A DNA stretch of 64,000 bases, from NCBI GenBank assembly GCA_029309925.1, contig JARKND010000001.1:2957035-3021034 (forward strand). Direction: 5' to 3'. The position numbers and the translations under genes were made by a program. This document shows positions 36,361 to 44,312 of this stretch, in pieces. The first letter of the stretch is position 1. Each line of letters begins with the position of its first letter. Under the pieces are notes generated by a model. That model ran no database searches. It was not told the DNA's origin and worked only from the letters and a program-made list of their open reading frames with translations. Source of the stretch: Fulvivirgaceae bacterium JP3-4 (GTDB lineage: Bacteria; Bacteroidota; Bacteroidia; Cytophagales; Cyclobacteriaceae).

Positions 36361-37980
36361 CTATTGATTCTTGAAGACGCGATACACGAATCTCCGGCCT
36401 GCAGTAGTGACCCGAACGAAGTAGATGCCTGATGCCAGGCTGGAGATATCGGCACGGAAAGAATTATTTATCAACGAAAAACTAATATCATCCTCGGCAA
36501 TGATCTGACCCAGTCGCGAGATCAGTTCGATCTTGCAATCTGACACTTCATCGGGCAATGTCGGGCTGATGGTAAGTGTATCGAAGGCAGGATTGGGATA
36601 AACATCGAAAGCCATGTCTCCTTCCTGACTGAGGTACTCAGACACAGACAGATAGCTCGGCACGCCATACCCAACGAGGTTATCCGGATTACCGGAACGG
36701 CTTGCAGTCTTCTTCAGGGCCGCAACGATTTCCTTCGCGGTGAAATTCGGAAACTTCTGCCACACACCTGCGACAAGACTGGTGATCAGCGGTGCTGCCA
36801 GAGAAGTACCGGAAGCCGTTCCGATGTTCCCATTCTCCTGGATCACAGTGGTTCCGGAGCCGAGCGCAGCAAGATCGGGCTTTATCCGCTGATCGGCAGA
36901 AGGTCCTCGTGAACTTGAGGGACTTGCAACACCCTGTGTGTTCACGTTGGCGACAGCAATAACGTCAACAGCATCTGCCGGAGCCGTGATGATCCGCCAG
37001 GATGGAATGTTACCTTCATTGCCTGCACTGGTCACAACAACAATTCCCCTGTCGGCAGCCATCTGCGCAGCACGGGTTACCACGGTCGTCTTGCCATCCA
37101 TCTGTGCAGTGGAGTAGTTCATGCTCGACATATCAAAATCATAATAGCCAAGCGAAGAACTGATGATGTCAACGCCAGCGCTATCGGCCCGTTCTGCGGC
37201 AAAGAGCCAATTGTATTCTTCAACGCGATACTCGGATGATCCGTCTTCGGTTACATACAATTGAAAATTCGCTTCATACGCTCCTCCTGTAAACTGGTCC
37301 GCAACATTGGCCGCGATAATGGAAAACACCTGCGTACCGTGATCATCGTATTGAAAAACATTGTCCGTATTTCTGACGAAGTCGTGTGAAACCACATCAT
37401 CATACCTGCCTTCGCTGAAGACTTCCTGAAAAGGCATTGTTGTGTTCACGCCAGTAAATCCTCCATCAAAGAGCGCGATGGTCACGCCTTCACCGCGAAA
37501 TCCATCGGCATGCATCTCCGGTATGCCTAGCATTTGCAGCTGCGACTGCGTGCGAACACCGATGTGATGATCTTTCTTACGGAAAAGCCCCTTCTTTCTT
37601 CCACCATTTGTCAGTCGCTGCTGAGGGGCTACAAATTCGACATGACTTACAAAAGGTAAAGCCTCTACGGAGGGAATGATCGAAGCGTCACACTGCACAA
37701 GGACACCATTCATCCATCGCGTTGCAAAAAAAACTTTGGCGCCAGTGCCTGAAACACCTTCAGCATATGCGGGGTTTATTGGAAGGTCCTGCTCAGAGAC
37801 TGAAAGTGACTGCCTGACCCTGCGCTCAATAGCCTTTTCAGAAAGAAATTGTGACGGTGCGGAAGTGGAGAATGGCGTCCCAGTTTTGTCTTTGAAAAAA
37901 ACCATGTAGCGGTTGACCTGCGCAGATACTGCTCCGCTGATCAACAACAACCCAAATACAAACCAGTATTTACCTTTCAT
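36361..37980 (-). CDS. S8 subtilisin-like protease with T9SS sorting domain
   Basis: A 539-residue secreted serine protease. Signal peptide to about residue 20 (AVSAQ), an inhibitor-like propeptide, then the catalytic domain with Asp172 (IALFDGG), His214 (DDHGTQ), oxyanion Asn321 (SAGNEGN) and Ser393 (GTSLAAP). The last 80 residues are a type A T9SS sorting domain (FDVYPNPAFDTLTI to IYFVRVTTAGRRFVYRVFKNQ), so it is exported through the type IX secretion system and probably surface-anchored or released. Its start codon overlaps the stop of the upstream lipoprotein. Confidence 0.93.
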   Translation of the reverse strand: MKGKYWFVFGLLLISGAVSAQVNRYMVFFKDKTGTPFSTSAPSQFLSEKAIERRVRQSLSVSEQDLPINPAYAEGVSGTGAKVFFATRWMNGVLVQCDASIIPSVEALPFVSHVEFVAPQQRLTNGGRKKGLFRKKDHHIGVRTQSQLQMLGIPEMHADGFRGEGVTIALFDGGFTGVNTTMPFQEVFSEGRYDDVVSHDFVRNTDNVFQYDDHGTQVFSIIAANVADQFTGGAYEANFQLYVTEDGSSEYRVEEYNWLFAAERADSAGVDIISSSLGYYDFDMSSMNYSTAQMDGKTTVVTRAAQMAADRGIVVVTSAGNEGNIPSWRIITAPADAVDVIAVANVNTQGVASPSSSRGPSADQRIKPDLAALGSGTTVIQENGNIGTASGTSLAAPLITSLVAGVWQKFPNFTAKEIVAALKKTASRSGNPDNLVGYGVPSYLSVSEYLSQEGDMAFDVYPNPAFDTLTISPTLPDEVSDCKIELISRLGQIIAEDDISFSLINNSFRADISSLASGIYFVRVTTAGRRFVYRVFKNQ

Positions 37981-38656
37981 AAGTTACGAGTACCTGCGAG
38001 TAGACTTTACCACTTTTTACTTTTTGCTGACCAATACAATTGTCAGTGGTGCAATAGTTGAGCTGGCGGAATGCCTGCTTAACAAGCCCGATATTTTTTG
38101 CGTACCATTCCGTGCGTTCATCGAGGAAAACAATAAAGTCCTCATTATTTTCCTGCTCCACCGTCAAGGTATTGTCAAAAGTTGTTCCTTCAATATCTTC
38201 CGAAGCGTTCAGTGCTGTAACAGTGTATGTATCTTCACCAAAGATGTTATATTCGTTTCCATTCCAGCTGTTTCCATCACGCACGGGGAACATCAGTTTT
38301 TTAAATGCTGTATTTCCTTCGGTGACTATTACCTCGCGATCGTTCTTTCTTATCGACCATGTATCGAGTGATGTCCAGGTGGTCTGGCCTGTGTTTCTGC
38401 GTGTGCGATTGACGATGTAAGTGTAGGATCCCGCACTATTCTGGACTGAATCTGTCACCAATAAACGTATCTGATAGGAATTTTGCTGCGGTGCATTGAC
38501 TTCGGAGTAAATCGTTTCATCAACATCATAAACCCACGAAGAGCCGACCCTGAGGGGGAAATAATCTGTGCCTCGGTCAGCAGGAGTGAATTCATCTTTC
38601 CCGCAGGCAGTGGTCAAAACAATAAGAACCACCAGATATTTTCCTAAATATTTCAC
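37970..38656 (-). CDS. lipoprotein of unknown function
   Basis: A roughly 228-residue lipoprotein. With the GTG start at 38656 it has a clean lipoprotein signal (lipobox TTAC, Cys18). The frame runs open to 38851, but that would overlap the divergent gene at 38736. The mature protein is beta-rich: TDYFPLRVGSSWVYDVDE near the start, typical of Bacteroidota surface lipoproteins, with two cysteines in YCTTDNC near the end. It overlaps the protease gene by 11 bases, so the two are probably translationally coupled and functionally linked. Confidence 0.78.
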   Translation of the reverse strand: MKYLGKYLVVLIVLTTACGKDEFTPADRGTDYFPLRVGSSWVYDVDETIYSEVNAPQQNSYQIRLLVTDSVQNSAGSYTYIVNRTRRNTGQTTWTSLDTWSIRKNDREVIVTEGNTAFKKLMFPVRDGNSWNGNEYNIFGEDTYTVTALNASEDIEGTTFDNTLTVEQENNEDFIVFLDERTEWYAKNIGLVKQAFRQLNYCTTDNCIGQQKVKSGKVYSQVLVTYER

Positions 38657-38692
38657 TGATTCCTGCCTTTTTCTTAAATCCGCACCCAAATT

Positions 38693-38706
38693 CAACGAAT
38701 TCGTTG
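38693..38706. promoter_or_regulatory. 14-bp perfect palindrome, candidate operator
   Basis: CAACGAATTCGTTG is a perfect palindrome in the 79-base gap between the lipoprotein gene (minus) and the TrpF-like gene (plus). This is the position expected for a dimeric repressor controlling both. Confidence 0.4.
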
Positions 38707-38735
38707 TAAAGTTATTCTTTCTATTCTTATAAAAC

Positions 38736-39284
38736 ATGCCACTGAAGACGGTAGTAAAGGTAGGTAATATCTCTAATCTGAGCGATGCGCGGTACTGCTC
38801 CGGAATGGGCGTTGAAATGCTCGGATTTCGCGTGATGGAAGGCCAGCCCAATTACATTGCACCGAAGTTGTTCCAGGAGATCAGGGGGTGGGTTACGGGC
38901 CCTAAAATCGTGGCGGAGGTCTATGGCATAACGTCAGGCGATCAGCTTGCCGCAGTGATCGAAAACTATGCGCCTGATTATTTTGAACTGACGGATGAAG
39001 AATATGGGCGGTTTCAGTCCCAACTGTCACTGCCATGCATTGTAACAAAGTCAGGGAGAAGTGATGACAGGATCGCTTATCAATTGCTGACCGAGGACGA
39101 GCTAGAAGGCTATCGCGGGAGCGCCAGGCTGCTGATCAAACCTTCCTCAGGCGGCACTGTACTGGATCTGATTGCTTTGCCAAAGGTTGCTGGCGTGGCG
39201 TTGGATGGAACCCCGGAGCAAAGACCGGGATTTAAGGATTATGCTGATTTAGCGGAGATCCTGGAGAAACTGGAGGAATACTAA
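38736..39284 (+). CDS. TrpF-like (phosphoribosylanthranilate isomerase-like) protein
   Basis: A 182-residue predicted partial TIM-barrel. The start VKVGNISNLSDARYCSGMGVEMLGF aligns with the TrpF opening (K-I-C-G-I-T-N-x-x-D-A-x-x-A-x-x-x-G-A-x-x-x-G-F), but the catalytic cysteine of TrpF is a valine or glycine here. The C-terminal phosphate-binding region is also changed (LLIKPSSGGTV and GVALDGTPEQRPGFKDY). It is shorter than the roughly 205 residues of TrpF and there are no trp genes nearby. It is probably a non-isomerase relative; its role is unknown. Confidence 0.7.
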   Translation: MPLKTVVKVGNISNLSDARYCSGMGVEMLGFRVMEGQPNYIAPKLFQEIRGWVTGPKIVAEVYGITSGDQLAAVIENYAPDYFELTDEEYGRFQSQLSLPCIVTKSGRSDDRIAYQLLTEDELEGYRGSARLLIKPSSGGTVLDLIALPKVAGVALDGTPEQRPGFKDYADLAEILEKLEEY

Positions 39285-39289
39285 ATGCA

Positions 39290-39374
39290 GAATATCGAAC
39301 ATGGAATGTCGAATAGTGAATGTCGAAGTTAGACCATTCTGCATTCACTATTCACTATTCTATGTTCGATATTC
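39290..39374. repeat. two-armed heptamer repeat (GAATRTC)
   Basis: The left arm (39290-39331) is six 7-base units: GAATATC, GAACATG, GAATGTC, GAATAGT, GAATGTC, GAAGTTA. The right arm (39333-39374) is six inverted units, read on the minus strand as GAATATC, GAACATA, GAATAGT, GAATAGT, GAATGCA, GAATGGT. The outer 13 bases of the arms pair perfectly (39290-39302 with 39362-39374). It fills the gap between two convergent genes and could act as a bidirectional terminator or mRNA end. Confidence 0.75.
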
Positions 39375-39384
39375 AATTTTGTTT

Positions 39385-39885
39385 TTAGAGGGCTAAGAGT
39401 TCTTTCTTGCGCTGGCATCTCTTGATCGACTCTGCTGCTGTTTCGATTGTTTTTGAATCGAACGAATTTTTGATGTGCAGCTTGAAGTAGTGGATAGCAT
39501 CGTCAAGCAAGCCTTGCATTTCGCGCATGAGACCAAACTCGTTGTAGATGGTGGCGTAGCTGATACCCGAAACAGCGATGGCACGCTGCAACAATGCTTC
39601 GAGCTCATCGAACTTGCGAAGGGATGACAGCAGGTAGCAGTAGTTGTAATAAGCTGCCGTATAATCCGAAGAAAACTTCAGGGCAAGCTTGTAATGTTCT
39701 TCCGCGCGTTGAAGATTTTTGAATTTTGTTTCAAACAGCCAACCCATGTGGTTGTGTGCTTTGCCAAAATCAGGAACTTCTTCCAGGATTGCCTCAAGCA
39801 TTTTGGCTGCTTCTGCCAGCCGGTTGTCTGCTATGAGTTGGTCTGCCTGCAAAAATTTCTCTTCAATGTCGAAGTTTGTTTCCAT
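39385..39885 (-). CDS. tetratricopeptide repeat protein, cytosolic
   Basis: A 166-residue protein without signal peptide, made of about three or four TPR units (for example DNRLAEAAKMLEAILEEVPDFGKAHNHMGW and LQRAEEHYKLALKFS). It ends a long minus-strand operon behind trmB, 12 bases downstream. It is a probable protein-protein adaptor; partner unknown. Confidence 0.85.
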   Translation of the reverse strand: METNFDIEEKFLQADQLIADNRLAEAAKMLEAILEEVPDFGKAHNHMGWLFETKFKNLQRAEEHYKLALKFSSDYTAAYYNYCYLLSSLRKFDELEALLQRAIAVSGISYATIYNEFGLMREMQGLLDDAIHYFKLHIKNSFDSKTIETAAESIKRCQRKKELLAL

Positions 39886-39897
39886 ATCCTTGTTTAG

Positions 39898-40563
39898 CTA
39901 GTTTTCTTCTTTAAATCTGAATCGCAAATATTTAATCGTTTCTCCTTTCGCTGCAAACTCTCTCTCGTAACGCGTCTTGATATCAAAACACTCATCGCGA
40001 AGATCTGAATTATACACATCGTTGGTGAACCGGAAGTCGGCAATGTCGTTCCGGGTACTCATCTCCTCCACCGTGTATTCAAACAGTTTCGTGTTGTCAG
40101 TCTTGAGACGAATGTAGCTCCCCGACTTCGTTAGTTTTTTATACAACTCGATAAATCTTGGGCTTGTAAGTCTTCTTTTAATATCGCGTTTTCTTGGGCG
40201 AGGGTCCGGGAATGTCAGCCAGATCTCGTCCACCTCACCGGCCTGAAAAAAGTTTTCGATCAGCAATATCTGTGTTCTGAGGAAAGCTACGTTTGAAAGA
40301 TTCTCCTCGACAGCAGCGGTACTTCCTTTCCAGATGCGTTCGCCTTTGATATCTACTCCGATGAAATTTTTATCAGCGAAAATTTTTGCAAGCCCGATCG
40401 TATACTCGCCACGACCACACGCGAGTTCAAGTGTTATCGGAGCATCATTCTTAAAGTATTCTGCGCGCCACTTTCCTTTGATTGACTGGTACAGCGGCTT
40501 GGTCGGTTCGATTACATTCTGGCGTTCTTCAATGATCTTAAAACGCTCGAGCTTACGTTTCAC
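39898..40563 (-). CDS. trmB: tRNA (guanine-46-N7)-methyltransferase
   Basis: A 221-residue methyltransferase that modifies G46 in the tRNA variable loop using SAM. It shows the SAM-binding motif LELACGRGEYTIGLA, IGVDIKGERIW, the signature LTFPDPRPRKRD, and a C-terminal TRYEREFAAKG. The frame extends to 40635 into folC, but the GTG at 40563 gives the usual N-terminus (VKRKLERF) and a 13-base gap after folC. It belongs to the exbB-exbD-tonB-folC-trmB run. Confidence 0.94.
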   Translation of the reverse strand: MKRKLERFKIIEERQNVIEPTKPLYQSIKGKWRAEYFKNDAPITLELACGRGEYTIGLAKIFADKNFIGVDIKGERIWKGSTAAVEENLSNVAFLRTQILLIENFFQAGEVDEIWLTFPDPRPRKRDIKRRLTSPRFIELYKKLTKSGSYIRLKTDNTKLFEYTVEEMSTRNDIADFRFTNDVYNSDLRDECFDIKTRYEREFAAKGETIKYLRFRFKEEN

Positions 40564-40576
40564 GGTACAGGTAAAG

Positions 40577-41863
40577 TTATAATTCGTTGATCTCTGCAAC
40601 CACAAAGGTACTTCCTCCAATGAATATAAGATCATTTTCCGTTGCGTTTTTTAACGCTGAATGCTTTGCCTCATTTACATCCGGTATCACGTAGCCTTGT
40701 AACCCATATGCATTCGCTTTTTTAGCAAGTTCATAGGCGTCAAGCGCCCTTGGCAGCTTAGCCTGACAAAAGTAATATGTCGCAGCCGCAGGAAGGATAG
40801 CGAGAATATCATCGATCGCTTTGTCCTTGACGACACCAAAAACGAAATGAAGACGGTCGTAAGAAATGGTTTCCAGCTGCCGGGTTACCTGCCGGATGCC
40901 ATCGAGGTTATGCCCGGTGTCGCAGATCACCAGCGGGCGCTCCCGCAGCTTTTGCCAGCGACCTTTTAGATGCGTGTTGCTGATTACATTCTGCAGCCCA
41001 AGCGTCAGCGCCTCTTTTGAAATTTTGAATCCAAACCCACGGAGCACATCAACTACACCTGCCACGCCACTCAAATTTTTGTCCTGGTAAATTCCTCCGA
41101 GCGGAAAATCGACAACTTCGACTATAACATCTCCATTACTTTTTATCTGCTTTCTTCCGTTGACTTCCTTCACCGCATAAGTGTTCGAAGCGAACATGAT
41201 CGGTGCACCGACAGATTTTGCTTTTGAGATAAACACATCTTCGATACCACTTTCCTGTCGCTCACTTACAACCACCGGCACAGATGGTTTGATTATTCCA
41301 GCTTTTTCTGCAGCAATTTTTTCGAGTGTGTCACCGAGAAGGTCTTTGTGATCCCAGCCGATATTGGTGATGAGCGACACAATGGGAGTGATCACGTTCG
41401 TTGAGTCCAGCCTGCCGCCAAGTCCGACCTCAACAACTGCAACATCCACCTGCTGCGCTGCGAAGTAATCGAATGCCATCGCCACGGTGATCTCGAAGAA
41501 CGATGGCTGGATTTCATCAATGAGTGGCTTCACGCGATTGACGAATTCAACCACATACGTTTCAGACACTTCGTTGCCATTGATCCGTATGCGTTCTGTA
41601 AAGGATTTTAGATGTGGTGAAGTGTACAGTCCGGTTTTATAGCCTGCCTCCTGCAGGATGGATGCAAGCATGTGTGAGGAGCTTCCTTTTCCATTCGTGC
41701 CGGCTACGTGGATACTCCTGAATTTTTTTTCCGGATTCCCCAGCGCATTGCAAAGTGTGATGGTGTTGGTCAGATCTTTCTTGAATGCCGCAGCACCGAT
41801 TCGCTGAAACATGGGAAGATTCGCGTAGAGGTAGTCGAGGGTTTGCTGGTAGGTGGAGAACAT
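40577..41863 (-). CDS. folC: folylpolyglutamate / dihydrofolate synthase
   Basis: A 428-residue Mur-ligase-family enzyme that adds glutamate to folates. It has the P-loop HVAGTNGKGSSS, the SPHL motif (YTSPHLKSFTERIRING), FEITVAMAFDYFA, and VEVGLGGRLDSTNVI. The C-terminal Mur domain has CDTGHNLDGI. ATG at 41863 is preferred; 6 extra upstream codons are possible. A large heptamer repeat lies just upstream. Confidence 0.95.
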   Translation of the reverse strand: MFSTYQQTLDYLYANLPMFQRIGAAAFKKDLTNTITLCNALGNPEKKFRSIHVAGTNGKGSSSHMLASILQEAGYKTGLYTSPHLKSFTERIRINGNEVSETYVVEFVNRVKPLIDEIQPSFFEITVAMAFDYFAAQQVDVAVVEVGLGGRLDSTNVITPIVSLITNIGWDHKDLLGDTLEKIAAEKAGIIKPSVPVVVSERQESGIEDVFISKAKSVGAPIMFASNTYAVKEVNGRKQIKSNGDVIVEVVDFPLGGIYQDKNLSGVAGVVDVLRGFGFKISKEALTLGLQNVISNTHLKGRWQKLRERPLVICDTGHNLDGIRQVTRQLETISYDRLHFVFGVVKDKAIDDILAILPAAATYYFCQAKLPRALDAYELAKKANAYGLQGYVIPDVNEAKHSALKNATENDLIFIGGSTFVVAEINEL

Positions 41864-41906
41864 ACGGGCAAAAATAACCAATAAGGAATAATCGATGAGA
41901 AATGAT

Positions 41907-42047
41907 CAAATTCCAACAGCCAAATTCCAAATACCAAATACCAAACTCCAAAAACCAAGGATAAATGGAAGAGAAGCTCAACCGCGACTAACTCGGTTTG
42001 TGATTTGATTATTTGGTTATTGATTATTGGTTTTATTGTTTATTGGT
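41907..42047. repeat. two-armed heptamer repeat (CAAATWC)
   Basis: The left arm (41907-41962) holds eight strictly phased 7-base units: CAAATTC, CAACAGC, CAAATTC, CAAATAC, CAAATAC, CAAACTC, CAAAAAC, CAAGGAT. The right arm (about 41997-42047) is the inverted counterpart, with TTG at 42000, 42007, 42015, 42022, 42029, 42038 and 42045, so mostly 7-base spacing with two small slips. It lies between a 68-aa gene and folC. Confidence 0.7.
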
Positions 42048-42049
42048 AC

Positions 42050-42256
42050 TTAAAGACCAATCTCCTCCTTCGGGATACCAAACTCCTCAGCGCTGTTCTT
42101 GAGTATTGCGATCATTTCGTTATACGCCATGATCTTAGCTTCAATGTAGGTGAGTTCTTCGGGGGCAGCAAAATTTTTTCTCTCCTGAAGCTCATGCAGA
42201 TTTTCGTGAATGGAGATCAAAACATCCTGAATGAATTCGATGCTTTTCTTATCCAT
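42050..42256 (-). CDS. small conserved-looking helical protein, 68 aa
   Basis: A small acidic, fully helical cytosolic protein (DKKSIEFIQDVLISIHENLHELQERKN and a second helix EAKIMAYNEMIAILKNSAEEFG). The start is ATG 42256; a GTG lies two codons upstream. It sits 12 bases behind tonB, so it is probably co-transcribed with the energy-transduction genes. No function is recognised. Confidence 0.65.
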   Translation of the reverse strand: MDKKSIEFIQDVLISIHENLHELQERKNFAAPEELTYIEAKIMAYNEMIAILKNSAEEFGIPKEEIGL

Positions 42257-42268
42257 AAACACGACAGA

Positions 42269-43177
42269 TTATTGTGCGCGGATGACGAAGGTGATCTTGC
42301 CTTTGGACACAGGCGGAACCTTCGCGCCAGATTTTTTAGTGAATGTCAGTTTTTGAATGGCGGCAACGCAGGCGCGTTCTGCAGCAGCGCTGACCGTTCC
42401 GGATTCTTTCGAGTAACGGATCAACTCACCGTTTTCATCAACTTCGATATTGAAAACTACGCGACCCGTCTCACCATCCTGAATGTTCGGCTTAGGTATA
42501 TTGTCCCATTCCCATCCGTAGAGATCCAAAGAACCACCGTCACCGCCACCAGGCGTGCCCTTATAAACTGCAGCACCAGGCGTGCCACCAGGGACACCTT
42601 TGTTCCCTTCCTTCCCAACATCATCTCCCTGGTTGCCTTCAGTGCCTTGCTTTCCGGTTCCGTCACCGGTTTTGGTCGCATCAGATCCTGACGGTTTCTT
42701 ATACACTGCCGTAGGCACCGGATCCGGTTTTTTCTCAACAGGTTTCTCAACCGGTACTTCAGGCTTTTTCTCAACAACCTTTTCTATAGGTTTCTCTTCT
42801 TTCGGCTTTTCCTTGATCTCTACATCGCTTGTCGGATCGGTGAGCGTCTCGGAGGGCTCTGCCTCTTTTGTTTCAGCAGGTGGCGGACTCACTACAGGTG
42901 CCGGAGCTTTTTCTTCGACAGGCGCTTCTGTTTTTTCAGCAGGGGCTTCTTCATCATCGGTGGCCTTTTCATTCCCGATGGGCGTCATAGGCTCGATGTC
43001 TCCGCTACCCTGGTCGTCATAGCCAAGGTTCACTTCGATACCGGGATAATCACCCTCGCCTTCACCGGCCATCTTCCAGCTGCCTACGAAAATCATCAAC
43101 AATAAAATGGCGGCATTGACTAGAAAGGTCGTGAGCGCTGCAACTCTTTTGTTTTTAACTTCCTGCTGTTTGCTCAT
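42269..43177 (-). CDS. tonB: energy transducer TonB-like protein
   Basis: A 302-residue protein with one N-terminal transmembrane helix (about 12-33), a very long charged linker with PVEKPVEKKPD-type Lys/Pro/Glu repeats (about 70-165), a glycine-rich stretch (about 175-215), and a C-terminal TonB-like domain (GRVVFNIEVDENGELIRY, SAAAERACVAAIQKLTF). It passes energy from ExbB/ExbD to outer membrane receptors. Five bases separate it from exbD. The frame extends to 43234, but ATG 43177 starts just before the helix. Confidence 0.88.
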   Translation of the reverse strand: MSKQQEVKNKRVAALTTFLVNAAILLLMIFVGSWKMAGEGEGDYPGIEVNLGYDDQGSGDIEPMTPIGNEKATDDEEAPAEKTEAPVEEKAPAPVVSPPPAETKEAEPSETLTDPTSDVEIKEKPKEEKPIEKVVEKKPEVPVEKPVEKKPDPVPTAVYKKPSGSDATKTGDGTGKQGTEGNQGDDVGKEGNKGVPGGTPGAAVYKGTPGGGDGGSLDLYGWEWDNIPKPNIQDGETGRVVFNIEVDENGELIRYSKESGTVSAAAERACVAAIQKLTFTKKSGAKVPPVSKGKITFVIRAQ

Positions 43178-43181
43178 AAAA

Positions 43182-43583
43182 TTAACCCGGTCGTTTAGTA
43201 GCAAGAACAACTTTTGCACCAAGTTTATTCGCAATTTCCATCACATTCACGATATCTTCCACAGGGACTGATTTCTCTGCGTTGATAACGATGGTTGGCT
43301 CGAGGTTTTCATTGGCAAGGGCCGGCACCAGACTGTCTTTAAGACGCTCGAAAGGCACCTGCCGTGTTCCCACAAAATACTGCCGGCTTTCGTTGATGCT
43401 CACCACAACGGTTTGTCGCGCCTTCGTATTGCTTGTCGCCTTGGGCAAGCCCAGCTTGATCACATTTGGATTAGCCAGCGTTGATACGATCAGAAAGAAC
43501 AGCAGGAGAATGAACAGGATGTCATTCAACGCAGAGTTATGCATCTCTGCCTGCTTCTTGTGTCGTTTGCTTCGAATATCCAT
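43182..43583 (-). CDS. exbD: ExbD/TolR family proton-channel protein
   Basis: A 133-residue protein with one transmembrane helix (about 18-38, ILFILLLFFLIVSTLANP) and a periplasmic ExbD domain. The helix normally carries the conserved channel Asp; here Asp21 in NDILFILLLFF fits. It works with ExbB and TonB. It is 6 bases after exbB. Confidence 0.92.
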   Translation of the reverse strand: MDIRSKRHKKQAEMHNSALNDILFILLLFFLIVSTLANPNVIKLGLPKATSNTKARQTVVVSINESRQYFVGTRQVPFERLKDSLVPALANENLEPTIVINAEKSVPVEDIVNVMEIANKLGAKVVLATKRPG

Positions 43584-43589
43584 ATCAGG

Positions 43590-44261
43590 CTATCGTACCG
43601 GAGCGTGCAGCACATCGATGAACTCAGCGCTTGCACCTTCCATTTTATTAACGACTTTATCGATCTGAGCGTTCAAATAACTATAGCCGATGTAGGCCAT
43701 AATACCGATGATTAAGCCTGTTGCTGACGTGATCATTTTCACATAAATACCTCCGGCAATCGTTCCCAGTGTGATGTCTGAAGTGATTGAAATGTTAAAA
43801 AACGTCTGGATCATCCCGGCAATCGTTCCGAGAAATCCGAACATCGGTGCGACACCGGCAATGATGGTAAGGAACACCATATTCTTCTCCAGCTTGTACA
43901 GCTCGAGGCGTCCGATGTTTTCCATTGCCTTCTCGATGTTTTCGATCGGCTTGCCGATACGAGCAATACCTTTCTCCACGATGCGGGCGATTGGCGTATC
44001 GTTCTGCGAGCAAACCAGTTTCGCTCCGTTGATGTCACCGCGCTCCACCAGGTTCCGCACATTGTTCATAAAACTTTCAGGAACGCGACCAGCCTTGTTA
44101 ATGGTGAGGAGGCGTTCAACGAAAATATACACGGCAATTATCCACATGAGCGCAAGCGGATACATGATCACTCCACCCTTCGAAGCAAGTTCGAGAATGG
44201 AGATGGATTCCTGGGCTGATTCAATAGCGGTTGTGTCTGTAGCAATCTGAAGAAGGACCAT
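43590..44261 (-). CDS. exbB: ExbB/TolQ/MotA family proton-channel protein
   Basis: A 223-residue inner membrane protein with three helices. The family signature TIIAGVAPMFGFLGTIAGMIQTF is at about 129-151, and the third helix TSATGLIIGIMAYIGYSYLN follows. It forms the pentameric channel that drives TonB. It is the second gene of the SPOR-exbB-exbD-tonB run. Confidence 0.94.
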   Translation of the reverse strand: MVLLQIATDTTAIESAQESISILELASKGGVIMYPLALMWIIAVYIFVERLLTINKAGRVPESFMNNVRNLVERGDINGAKLVCSQNDTPIARIVEKGIARIGKPIENIEKAMENIGRLELYKLEKNMVFLTIIAGVAPMFGFLGTIAGMIQTFFNISITSDITLGTIAGGIYVKMITSATGLIIGIMAYIGYSYLNAQIDKVVNKMEGASAEFIDVLHAPVR

Positions 44262-44312
44262 TCTTATTAAAAAGTTATTAACCTAGATGAAAAAATATTG
44301 GTCGTTCTCTGC

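Noticed and set aside
39290..39374. Heptamer arrays as a CRISPR array
   Set aside because: Units are 7 bases without spacers and no cas genes are present.
42582..43022. A Gly/Ser-rich 146-codon frame opposite tonB
   Set aside because: It mirrors the Pro/Glu/Lys and Gly-rich linker of TonB in the reverse frame; no start or signal supports it.
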